Assembly (NCBI GenBank): GCA_002293065.1
Contig: DBCN01000020.1
Span: 1 to 6,903 of the forward strand
Length of the DNA stretch: 6,903 nucleotides
Direction: 5' to 3'
Source of the DNA: Opitutia bacterium UBA957
Lineage (GTDB): Bacteria > Verrucomicrobiota > Verrucomicrobiia > Opitutales > UBA953
Every line of letters starts with the position of its first letter. Position 1 is the first letter of the stretch. Below, piece by piece: positions 1 to 6,364 of this stretch. A model generated the notes under the pieces. The model saw nothing but the letters and a program-made list of their open reading frames with translations, had not been told where the DNA came from and did no database searches. Position numbers and translations under genes: made by a program.

Positions 1-834
1 AAGGTCGTCGTCGTCGCGGGCTTCCAAGGCGTCACCGATAAAGGTCAAGTCACCACGCTCGGTCGCGGGGGCTCCGACCTCACCGCCATCGCCGTCGCCG
101 CCTCCATCAAGGCCGACCTCTGCCAGATCTTCACCGACGTCGATGGCGTCTACACCGCCGACCCTCGCATCGTCCTCGCCGCCCGCAAGATGCAGGAGCT
201 CTCCTACGAGGAGATGCTCGAGCTCGCCTCCAGCGGCTCCAAGGTCATGCAATCGCGCTCCGTCGAGTTCGCCCAAAAATACAACGTCCCCTTCGAAGTC
301 CGCTCCTCCTTTAACGACCAACCCGGCACCATCGTGAAAGCCATCGACAAAACCCTTGAAGACGCGGCCATCGCCGGCGTCGCCCTCGACCGCCTGCAGA
401 CCCGCGTCACGGTCTCCGACCTCCCGGACAACCCGCAGGCCATCGCCGCCCTCTTCGACGACCTCGGCGAAGCCGGCTTGAGCGTCGACATGATCATCAA
501 GAACCTGGGCAAGGACGGTAAGTCCAACCTCACCTTCTCCGTGACCACCGACCAGTATGTCCGCGTCGAGAAGGTCGTCGGGCAGACCCTCAAGAAGCTC
601 GGCAGCGGCTCCGTCCGCTCGGCCGGCGAGATCTCCAAGCTTTCCATCGTCGGCGTCGGGATGATTTCCCACCCCGGCGTCGCCGGCACGCTCTTCAAGG
701 CGCTGGCCTCGGTCGGCATCAACAGCGAGCTCATCACGACCTCCGAGATCAAGATCTCGGTCGCCCTGGACCCCGCCAAGGCGGACGCCGCCGTCCGCGC
801 CGTGCACACGGCCTTCGGCTTGGACAAGGCCTAA
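1..834 (+). CDS. lysC: Aspartokinase (aspartate kinase), 5'-truncated by the window edge
   Basis: Phosphorylates L-aspartate to aspartyl-4-phosphate, the first cytoplasmic step toward lysine/diaminopimelate, threonine and methionine. The frame is open from base 1, so the start and most of the kinase domain lie outside; 277 codons remain. Visible kinase-domain motifs are TTLGRGGSD (window residues 18-26) and FTDVDGVYTADPR (44-56), both diagnostic of aspartokinases. Two ACT domains follow: the first around residues 135-195 with VDMIIKN (162-168), the second around 213-277 with VGVGMISHPGVAG (217-229) and TTSEIKISV (246-254). The C-terminus AFGLDKA is typical of the short monofunctional, roughly 400-residue form, so no homoserine dehydrogenase is fused. 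The first ACT domain has an unusual effector loop (see findings). The next gene starts 52 nt downstream, and no convincing terminator lies between. Family assignment is nearly certain; feedback specificity is not known. Confidence 0.97.
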   Translation, partial: KVVVVAGFQGVTDKGQVTTLGRGGSDLTAIAVAASIKADLCQIFTDVDGVYTADPRIVLAARKMQELSYEEMLELASSGSKVMQSRSVEFAQKYNVPFEVRSSFNDQPGTIVKAIDKTLEDAAIAGVALDRLQTRVTVSDLPDNPQAIAALFDDLGEAGLSVDMIIKNLGKDGKSNLTFSVTTDQYVRVEKVVGQTLKKLGSGSVRSAGEISKLSIVGVGMISHPGVAGTLFKALASVGINSELITTSEIKISVALDPAKADAAVRAVHTAFGLDKA

Positions 835-886
835 GGCCGACACTCCCCTCTTGCCCGCGGGTGTTTCTCCGACCAATGTCGTGGGA

Positions 887-3634
887 ATGTCGCGAGCCGT
901 CTCCGTCGCCCTCCTGTCCCTGGCCTTTGGCTGGGTCGGGTTGGGCTTCGCCCAAGACCTACCACCGACCCCGCTGAACAACCAGCCGGTCCTCCCTACG
1001 GCCGAAAACCCGCGGCAGCGCACCTTGCTGGAATTGGCCGATGAAGCCTTGGCCGCTGGCCTCTCGACGACCGCCGCCCAACTTTACGCGGCTTCGCTGA
1101 CGACCCCCGGCATCACCAGCAAGGAACGCGAACGCGCCTCGCTCGGACTCGCCGCCGGCCAGATCGAACGCACCAAAGCGGCCGAAGCGAAGGCGACGCT
1201 CAAGGGCCTGCCCGAGTCGCCGCGCAAATCGCTTTACGAAGGCTTGATCGCGTTGCTCGAGAACGACCTGCCCGCCGCGACCGCCGCCGCTGAGAAAGCC
1301 GACCCCGAACAATTGCCGAGCAATGAAGCCGCTTGGGGCCATGCCCTGCGCGCGCTTATTGCGACCGCGAAAGGCGATAGCCTCGGCGTGAACACGCATC
1401 TCGCCAACGCCACCCGGACCGCCGTCTCCGAAGAACAACGGCAACGGATCGAAGTCCTTTCCTTCCGGGCCTCGATCATCGCCGGCAAAGTCGATGACGT
1501 GACGATCTCAGTGCTCCGCGAGCGTGCCAGCAACGCCAAGGGTTCGCCGCTGGCTTTCGCCTTCTCGCGTAACCTCGCCCTCGCCCTCGCCCGCAAGGAT
1601 CGTCGAACCGAAGCCGTCAACGCGCTCAAAGAAGCCGCTCCACTCCCTGACACCCGTCAAGCCGAGGCCGACCTGCTCTGTGGCCTGATCCTGGGCTACG
1701 ATTCCGCAGAAGGCCGACGTTTCCTCCAACTCGCGGCGAAGAACCCGTCGAACCCCGCCGTCCGCCTCACCGCCCTCCGCGCCCTCGTCGCCGCCGCCGC
1801 GGATGCCAAGCCGAGCGACTCCAAGGCCATCGCGAATGAAGTCTATGACTTCCTCATGAAACGGCCCGAGGGCCAATTGAGCTTCGAGTGCCCGCGCGAC
1901 CCCGCTGTGCTGGACGCCATCCACTTGGCGCGCGCCCAACTCATGCTGGTTGCCGGTAACCGCGAGAAGGCCCGCCAAGCGGCCTCCGACCTGCTTAAAG
2001 ACGTGCCCGGCAGCCCCTTGGCCCGCGAAGCCACCCGCACGCTCGCCCTCACCGCATGGGGCGATGGCTCCTATCGTCTGGCTTCCTCTTTCCTCAACAC
2101 GCTCGCCGAAGGCAAGACGGGCATCCCCCGCGACGTCTTGCGCACCGTCTCCGCCGACTGCCTCTTCTTGGCCGCGGACTATGCGCTCGCCGAAAAGGCC
2201 TACGCCGCCATCCAGAACGAGACGGAAGGCGCCGACCTCGCGACCTCCGCCTTCCATCAGCGCGTGCTTTCGGCGCTCTCCACCGCGGGTGACGCCAAAC
2301 TCTGGAACCACACGGCGGAAATCATCGAAGCCACGCAACGCAACGCCAAGGTACCGAAAGACCGCCTCTGGATAGCGGTCTGGCTCCTCGTCGAAGACGC
2401 CCGCAAAGCCAACCAAACCGAGGAAGCCGCCCGCCTGCTCCAGCGCCTCAGTCCGTTGATCGCGCGCACCAACACCGACTACGCGCTACGCTTCGACTGG
2501 CAACGCGCCCTGATCGCCTTGGCCAATCGCGACCCCAGCACCGCCGCCCGCCTCGCGGATGACATAGCCCGCCGCCTGGACGACCTCCCGGCAGATGCCT
2601 CCACCGACCTCAAGGTCAATGCCCCTAAACTGCGCGGCCACGTGGCTTTGCTCAAGGCACGCACCGCCTTGGGTGCCGAGCCGGGCAAAGGCCTCGCCGA
2701 CCTGGAAGCACTCCGTAAAAAGTACGGTAAGGTGCCCGCCACCGCGTCTTCGTACCTCGTGGAGGGACGCCACCTCGCCTCGATGGGGCGCCACGCCGAA
2801 GCACAGGCCCGCTTCCTCGCCTTGGCCAAGGAATTCGCCGGCGACGCCACCTTGACCGAATTCGCCGAGCTCGGACTCTACGAAGCCGCCGAAGAAGCCG
2901 CCCGGCAGGCGCCGGTGGACGGCGAGGAAAAGCTGAAGGAGGCCGTTGAACTGCTCGAACAGTTCATGGAGACCTACCCCCAAAGCCCCCTGCTCTTCCG
3001 GGTGGCCCTGCGCCGCGCGGAGCTGCTGCGCTCGCTGGGCAACTTCGACAGCGCCTTACTCGTCCTCAATCGCCTCATCCGGGAGAAGCCCGACCACCCT
3101 TACCGCGCCCAAGCCGAAATGGCCCGTGCGGATTCCTTGCTCGGCCTCGCTGAACTCCGCCGCGACCGTAAAGGCGAGCTCGATCGCCAGCGCGTGGCGA
3201 TCGCCGCCGGCGCCTACGAAACCGTCTCGATCGCTTGGGCCCGCGACCCGGACACGCTCGCTGAAGCCCGCTACAAACTCGCGTTGGCGCTACTCGAACG
3301 GGCCAAAGCGGAGTCCAAGAGCGACGCCCCCGGTACTCGGCTAGAAGCCAAGACCGTGCTCGTCCGCGCCCTCGCTTCGTTGCGCCAGAACGGCGCGACC
3401 GACGAGACCAGCTTTGGTCCCTCCGGGCGAAATTGGATCGCCAGCTCGATCCTTCTGCTTGGCAGCATGCACGAGGAGGAAGGCGACAAAGCCGAGGCCA
3501 TCGCCGTGTATCGACTGATCCCGGAATTGAACCGCGGACTCCCCCCGGGCGAAAGTCGCCTGCCTGGACAAGGCGCCGCTGAAAGCAAACTTGCGAGCCT
3601 CCGCGCGAGCGGCAATAACCAGCAACCACGATGA
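887..3634 (+). CDS. Exported TPR-repeat protein, first gene of a TPR-ExbB-ExbD module
   Basis: A 915-residue, Ala/Leu/Arg/Glu-rich, almost all-helical protein. I prefer ATG 887 because it gives a classic signal peptide: short basic n-region (MSR), hydrophobic core, and a probable signal peptidase I site after GFA at residue 22. An in-frame TTG at 851 would add 12 non-hydrophobic residues in front, and GTG 881 is also possible; neither has a clear Shine-Dalgarno. No lipobox cysteine is present, so the product is predicted soluble in the periplasm. Helix-turn-helix units with TPR-like spacing run through it, for example near residues 360-410, 625-650 (LASMGRHAEAQARF), 685-770 (LLEQFMETYPQSPL, SLGNFDSALLVLNRL, KPDHPYRAQAEMA) and the last 60 residues (EEGDKAEAIAVYRL). 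The 685-770 part resembles the BamD/CpoB (YbgF) style of TPR. No catalytic motif is visible. Its stop overlaps the next start in ATGA, suggesting translational coupling to the ExbB-like gene. Inferred role: periplasmic scaffold or partner of the ExbB/ExbD-like pair. Confidence 0.88.
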   Translation: MSRAVSVALLSLAFGWVGLGFAQDLPPTPLNNQPVLPTAENPRQRTLLELADEALAAGLSTTAAQLYAASLTTPGITSKERERASLGLAAGQIERTKAAEAKATLKGLPESPRKSLYEGLIALLENDLPAATAAAEKADPEQLPSNEAAWGHALRALIATAKGDSLGVNTHLANATRTAVSEEQRQRIEVLSFRASIIAGKVDDVTISVLRERASNAKGSPLAFAFSRNLALALARKDRRTEAVNALKEAAPLPDTRQAEADLLCGLILGYDSAEGRRFLQLAAKNPSNPAVRLTALRALVAAAADAKPSDSKAIANEVYDFLMKRPEGQLSFECPRDPAVLDAIHLARAQLMLVAGNREKARQAASDLLKDVPGSPLAREATRTLALTAWGDGSYRLASSFLNTLAEGKTGIPRDVLRTVSADCLFLAADYALAEKAYAAIQNETEGADLATSAFHQRVLSALSTAGDAKLWNHTAEIIEATQRNAKVPKDRLWIAVWLLVEDARKANQTEEAARLLQRLSPLIARTNTDYALRFDWQRALIALANRDPSTAARLADDIARRLDDLPADASTDLKVNAPKLRGHVALLKARTALGAEPGKGLADLEALRKKYGKVPATASSYLVEGRHLASMGRHAEAQARFLALAKEFAGDATLTEFAELGLYEAAEEAARQAPVDGEEKLKEAVELLEQFMETYPQSPLLFRVALRRAELLRSLGNFDSALLVLNRLIREKPDHPYRAQAEMARADSLLGLAELRRDRKGELDRQRVAIAAGAYETVSIAWARDPDTLAEARYKLALALLERAKAESKSDAPGTRLEAKTVLVRALASLRQNGATDETSFGPSGRNWIASSILLLGSMHEEEGDKAEAIAVYRLIPELNRGLPPGESRLPGQGAAESKLASLRASGNNQQPR

Positions 3635-4272
3635 ACGCCCCCTTCTCCTTCCCTGCCGACGCCGGGCCCTTCGTCTGGATCCTGCTGGGCCTCGCCTTCC
3701 TCGCCCTCGTCTTCGTGGTGGAGCGGGCGATGTTCCTGCACCGTGGCCTCGTGCTGTCCTCCGACTTCATCGAAGGCGTCCGCAACAACCTCCGGGCCGG
3801 CCGGCCCCTCGAAGCCTTGGCCGCCTGCGAAGAATCGCCCGGCCCTGTCCCTCGCGTCGTGAAAGCCGCCCTCCTGCGCTCCGAAGGCACGGAAGCAGCG
3901 ATGCGGGCCGCCGCTACGGAAGCCGCCTTGCTGGAGCTGCCGGTCCTGGAGCGTCGCTTGGGCACCATCTCCGCCATCGGACGCGTGGCCCCGCTCATCG
4001 GCTTGGCGGCGGCCATCTTCTCCGGCTTCCACCTCGCCAGCGCCTTGCACGACGGCAGCGTCTACGCTTCGGCCCAGGGCCTCTTCCCCGACATCCTCGC
4101 GGCCCTCGCCAACGCCGGGTTCTCGCTCGTCATCGCCGCTGGCTGCTCGCTCGCCCACCACTTCCTCGTCGGTCGCGTCCGCTCCATCGTCACGGAGATG
4201 GAAATCGCCGCCCACTCCGTCATCACGTTCGTGCGGCACGAACTCCCTGAGGAGAAGAACCGCAAGGCCTGA
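3631..4272 (+). CDS. MotA/TolQ/ExbB-family inner-membrane protein, atypical channel residues
   Basis: 213 residues. Family members form the pentameric part of proton-driven stators (ExbB, TolQ, MotA) in the inner membrane. The usual three-segment topology is visible: TM1 about 11-32 ending in VVERAMFLHR, a cytoplasmic domain about 33-112 ending in the family-typical LPVLERRL (103-110), TM2 about 113-135 with VAPLIGL (119-125), and TM3 about 152-180. Length and order match ExbB/TolQ. Odd points: after VAPLIGL the usual LGTVxGMI is AAAIFSGF, so the conserved TM2 threonine position is Ala128. In TM3 the usual ALxxTAxGL reads ALANAGFSL, putting Ala162 at the second conserved threonine. The gene overlaps the TPR gene by 4 nt and lies 2 nt before the ExbD-like gene, the standard pairing. 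No TonB, TolA, TolB or Pal gene is in view, so whether it is ExbB-, TolQ- or otherwise-acting cannot be decided. No strong Shine-Dalgarno; coupling by the ATGA overlap is likely. Confidence 0.9.
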   Translation: MNAPFSFPADAGPFVWILLGLAFLALVFVVERAMFLHRGLVLSSDFIEGVRNNLRAGRPLEALAACEESPGPVPRVVKAALLRSEGTEAAMRAAATEAALLELPVLERRLGTISAIGRVAPLIGLAAAIFSGFHLASALHDGSVYASAQGLFPDILAALANAGFSLVIAAGCSLAHHFLVGRVRSIVTEMEIAAHSVITFVRHELPEEKNRKA

Positions 4273-4274
4273 AG

Positions 4275-4739
4275 ATGCGTACGCCCCTTGGCATCCTCGA
4301 GAAGGTCCGACCCGTGGAACGCGGCGTCGATTTCCTCCCCTTGGCCTTGGCGCTCACCTGCGCGGCCTTGGTCGCGGTGCTGGCCTCCCACTTCGTCTAC
4401 GCGCCCGGCATGTATGTCGGCTTCGACGAACGTCTGGCCGCTTCGACCCGCAACCTCACGACCCCCAAGACCAATGTCGGCGACATGGCTCGCACCGCCA
4501 CCACGGTGACCTTGATCTCCGCCCGCGGCACCGGGGTCTTCGTCGTGGCCGGCCGCGTCGTCGACCGCGACGGACTGCGCACCGAACTTCTGACTTTGGC
4601 AAAGAACAAAGCCGCGCAAGCCCGCCCCGTCCTCGTCAAGGCCGACGCAGCCCTGACGATGCAGAGCTTCCTGACGGTCTGCGAACTGGTCCGTTCCGCG
4701 GGTTTCCCTGGGGTACTTATCGCGGCCGACGAACGCTGA
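4275..4739 (+). CDS. ExbD/TolR-family protein lacking the usual transmembrane aspartate
   Basis: 154 residues, close to the usual 130-150 of ExbD/TolR. A basic cytoplasmic N-terminus (1-17) is followed by one membrane segment (about 20-41) and a periplasmic domain. The sequence after the membrane (APGMYVGF, 43-50) matches the xPGIxVxLP element of the family. The C-terminal part has the ExbD fold signature: VFVVAGRVVDRDGL, then PVLVKADAALTMQSF, then VRSAGFPGVLIAAD. Weak AAGG at 4264-4267 could act as the Shine-Dalgarno. Family members use a transmembrane Asp (Asp25 in E. coli ExbD, in a TPxxD context) to carry protons. Here the corresponding stretch is FLPLALALTC (20-29), and with the prolines aligned the Asp position is Leu25. 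The only nearby acid is Asp19, before the membrane segment. Pairing with the ExbB-like gene 2 nt upstream supports a complex of the two, but energy coupling by the known mechanism is doubtful. Assignment to the family is good; function is inferred. Confidence 0.86.
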   Translation: MRTPLGILEKVRPVERGVDFLPLALALTCAALVAVLASHFVYAPGMYVGFDERLAASTRNLTTPKTNVGDMARTATTVTLISARGTGVFVVAGRVVDRDGLRTELLTLAKNKAAQARPVLVKADAALTMQSFLTVCELVRSAGFPGVLIAADER

Positions 4740-4785
4740 TTCGCGGTTGCCAGCGGACCGCAGAATAGCCCAATCTGCCGCTTCC

Positions 4786-5544
4786 GTGCCAGACCCCGTC
4801 ACTCCAGCCCACTCCCCCGTCGTCCCCCGCCATGTGGGGATCATCATGGATGGGAACGGACGCTGGGCGGCGGCCCGCGGACTCCCGCGCCTCGAAGGCC
4901 ATCGCCGCGGGGCGGAACGGATCTTCGACATCGTCGACCACTGCATCGACGCCGGCATCGGCACCCTGACCATTTTCGCCTTCTCGGCCGAAAACTGGAA
5001 GCGCCCCTTGGAAGAGGTCAATGGGCTCTTCAAACTCGGTGAATGGATCCTGCGCGCCAACCTCTCGCGGCTTGCGCGTCGGCAGGTCCGCCTCCAAGTG
5101 ATCGGCGACCTGTCTGCGATGCCCGACTTCGTGCGCGTGCCGCTCGAAGAGGCCATCGCGGCCAGCGCCAACCACCAAGCCTTCACCCTCGTCGTCGCGC
5201 TGAACTACGGCGCCCGCCAGGAAGTGACCCGGGCGGTCCAGCAGATCGCCCACGACGTAGCCGCCGGCAAATTGGCCCCGGCCGCCATCGATTGGGCCGC
5301 CTTGGAATCCCGCCTGCAGACGGCCGGCACGCCCGACCCCGACCTCATCATCCGCACCTCGGGTGAATGCCGTCTCAGTAACTTTCTTCTGCTGCAGTCG
5401 GCTTACGCGGAGATTGTGTTTGCGCCCGTGCATTGGCCCGAGTTCACCAAGGAGCAGTTCCAACTGGCCCTCGATGAGTTCGCCAAACGGGAACGCCGCT
5501 ACGGCCAAACCCCCGAACAACTCCAAGCCAAGCCCACCGCATGA
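4786..5544 (+). CDS. uppS: Undecaprenyl diphosphate synthase (cis-prenyltransferase)
   Basis: Condenses isopentenyl diphosphate onto farnesyl diphosphate in cis, giving the C55 carrier precursor for peptidoglycan and surface polysaccharides; cytoplasmic, membrane-associated. With GTG 4786 as start it has 252 residues, the usual length. All family motifs are present in order: HVGIIMDGNGRWA (16-28) with catalytic Asp22; LEGHRRGAE; FAFSAENWKRP; LQVIGDLSAMP; ALNYGARQEVTRA; and PDPDLIIRTSGECRLSNFLL, then QSAYAEIVF. The motif normally reading SGEQRLSNFLLWQ here has Cys and Leu in two places, a mild variation. The frame is open to TTG 4747, which would give 265 residues, but that extension uses codons rare in these genes (AGA, ATA, TCT), so I think it is untranslated. 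Neither start has a clear Shine-Dalgarno. The 3' end overlaps cdsA in ATGA. Neighbouring uppS and cdsA are a common bacterial pair. Confidence 0.97.
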   Translation: MPDPVTPAHSPVVPRHVGIIMDGNGRWAAARGLPRLEGHRRGAERIFDIVDHCIDAGIGTLTIFAFSAENWKRPLEEVNGLFKLGEWILRANLSRLARRQVRLQVIGDLSAMPDFVRVPLEEAIAASANHQAFTLVVALNYGARQEVTRAVQQIAHDVAAGKLAPAAIDWAALESRLQTAGTPDPDLIIRTSGECRLSNFLLLQSAYAEIVFAPVHWPEFTKEQFQLALDEFAKRERRYGQTPEQLQAKPTA

Positions 5545-6362
5545 AGCAACGCGCCCTCAGCACCATCGGACTCTGGCTCGTCGTGGGCCTCATGCTGGCG
5601 GGGTTTAATGCGTTCGGACAGGTCAAGCTCGGGGGCTTTCTCCTGATCGCCCTCCTGGGCCTCGGCGCCCAGTACGAAGCTTACGCGATCCTCCGTCAAA
5701 CCGGCGCAAACCCACGCACGACGGTGGGCCTCGCGGCCGGTGCGCTGTTCCTCACCGCGCTGTTCATGGGCTGGGTGACCTTGCACCCCTCCGCGCCTTG
5801 GCTCGCCCTCATCTGGGTCGCTATCCTGCTGTCGCTGTTGGCTCGACCGCTCCAGAACCACGAGTGGGTCCTCCGCCTCTCGACCTTCTTCGGCGTTTTG
5901 TACGTCCCCTTCCTCCTTGGCTTCCTGGTGATCCTCGCCCGCGAGCCCCAAGGCCTCTGGGCCGCGCTCTGGGTCGTGGTTGCGACGAAGTTCACGGACG
6001 TTGGTGGCCTGCTGATCGGCGTGCCGTTCGGCAAGCACAAGATCGCCCCGAACGTCAGCCCGGCGAAGAGCGTCGAGGGTTGCATCGGCGGCGTCCTACT
6101 CTCGGCCGGGGTCAGCGCCTTGGTCGCTTGGGGCTATCAACTCGCCGGCATCACCTTCCTCACGCCTGGCCAAGCCGCGCTCTGCGCCCTGCCGATCGCC
6201 GCGCTCAGCATCCCCTCCGACCTCGTCGAATCCTACCTGAAGCGCCGGGGTGGCGTGAAGGATTCGGGCAGCACGATCCCGGGGATTGGTGGCGCGCTCG
6301 ACTTGGTGGATTCGTTGCTCTTGGTGGCCCCGGTCGCGTACCTCCTGCTGAAAGTCGTCTAA
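5541..6362 (+). CDS. cdsA: Phosphatidate cytidylyltransferase (CDP-diacylglycerol synthase)
   Basis: Converts phosphatidic acid plus CTP to CDP-diacylglycerol, the branch point of bacterial phospholipid synthesis, in the inner membrane. 273 residues, as usual for CdsA. It is strongly hydrophobic with several predicted helices (roughly 9-27, 30-50, 62-80, 86-101, 115-133, 138-160, 180-201, 210-224, 257-272). The conserved core is present: FTDVGGLLIG with Asp153, FGKHKIAPNVSPAKSVEG (163-180), and the C-terminal CDP-phosphatidate signature SYLKRRGGVKDSGSTIPG (231-248) followed by IGGALDLVDSLL. Two positions differ from the classical signature: the His of PGHGG is Ile249, and the Arg of DRxD is Leu255. 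The metal-binding Asp residues 254 and 257 remain. It starts inside the uppS stop (ATGA overlap), so translation is probably coupled, and miaA follows after 2 nt. The family call is secure; activity with the altered signature is expected from the otherwise complete core. Confidence 0.95.
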   Translation: MKQRALSTIGLWLVVGLMLAGFNAFGQVKLGGFLLIALLGLGAQYEAYAILRQTGANPRTTVGLAAGALFLTALFMGWVTLHPSAPWLALIWVAILLSLLARPLQNHEWVLRLSTFFGVLYVPFLLGFLVILAREPQGLWAALWVVVATKFTDVGGLLIGVPFGKHKIAPNVSPAKSVEGCIGGVLLSAGVSALVAWGYQLAGITFLTPGQAALCALPIAALSIPSDLVESYLKRRGGVKDSGSTIPGIGGALDLVDSLLLVAPVAYLLLKVV

Positions 6363-6364
6363 CC

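Noticed and set aside
1..18. GTC triplet run at the left edge as a tandem repeat
   Set aside because: It encodes the valine-rich beta strand VVVVAGFQG of the aspartokinase kinase domain; short and explained by codon bias.
190..834. ATG 190 as the start of a separate lysC product
   Set aside because: The frame upstream to base 1 encodes conserved aspartokinase motifs (GRGGSD, TDVDGVYTADPR), so this ATG is internal and the gene is simply cut by the window edge.
334..834. Internal lysC start giving a separate ACT-domain (beta) subunit, as in Bacillus and Corynebacterium
   Set aside because: At the position matching the Corynebacterium beta start the codon is CTT (Leu). The nearest in-frame candidate, GTG 334, has no Shine-Dalgarno in front of it.
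810..838. GGCCTT / AAGGCC inverted repeat at the end of lysC as a terminator
   Set aside because: Six-base arms, a 10-17 nt loop and no T-run follow; part of it lies inside codons. Too weak to call.
851..886. TTG 851 as the start of the TPR protein
   Set aside because: It would place 12 non-hydrophobic residues before an otherwise textbook signal peptide starting at ATG 887, and it has no supporting ribosome binding site.
3271..4239. Long open frame on the - strand (322 codons), and similar ones at 204-827, 1508-2416, 3075-4016, 4062-5186 and 4717-5526
   Set aside because: All lie opposite recognised genes, and their products are low-complexity Gly/Arg/Ala/Glu-rich with no family motif. Long antisense frames are expected when third positions are nearly all G or C.
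3591..4250. Open frame of 219 codons on the + strand overlapping the exbB-like gene
   Set aside because: The product is Arg/Pro-rich without recognisable motifs. The 3631-4272 frame carries a clear ExbB/TolQ architecture and the ATGA junction with the upstream gene.
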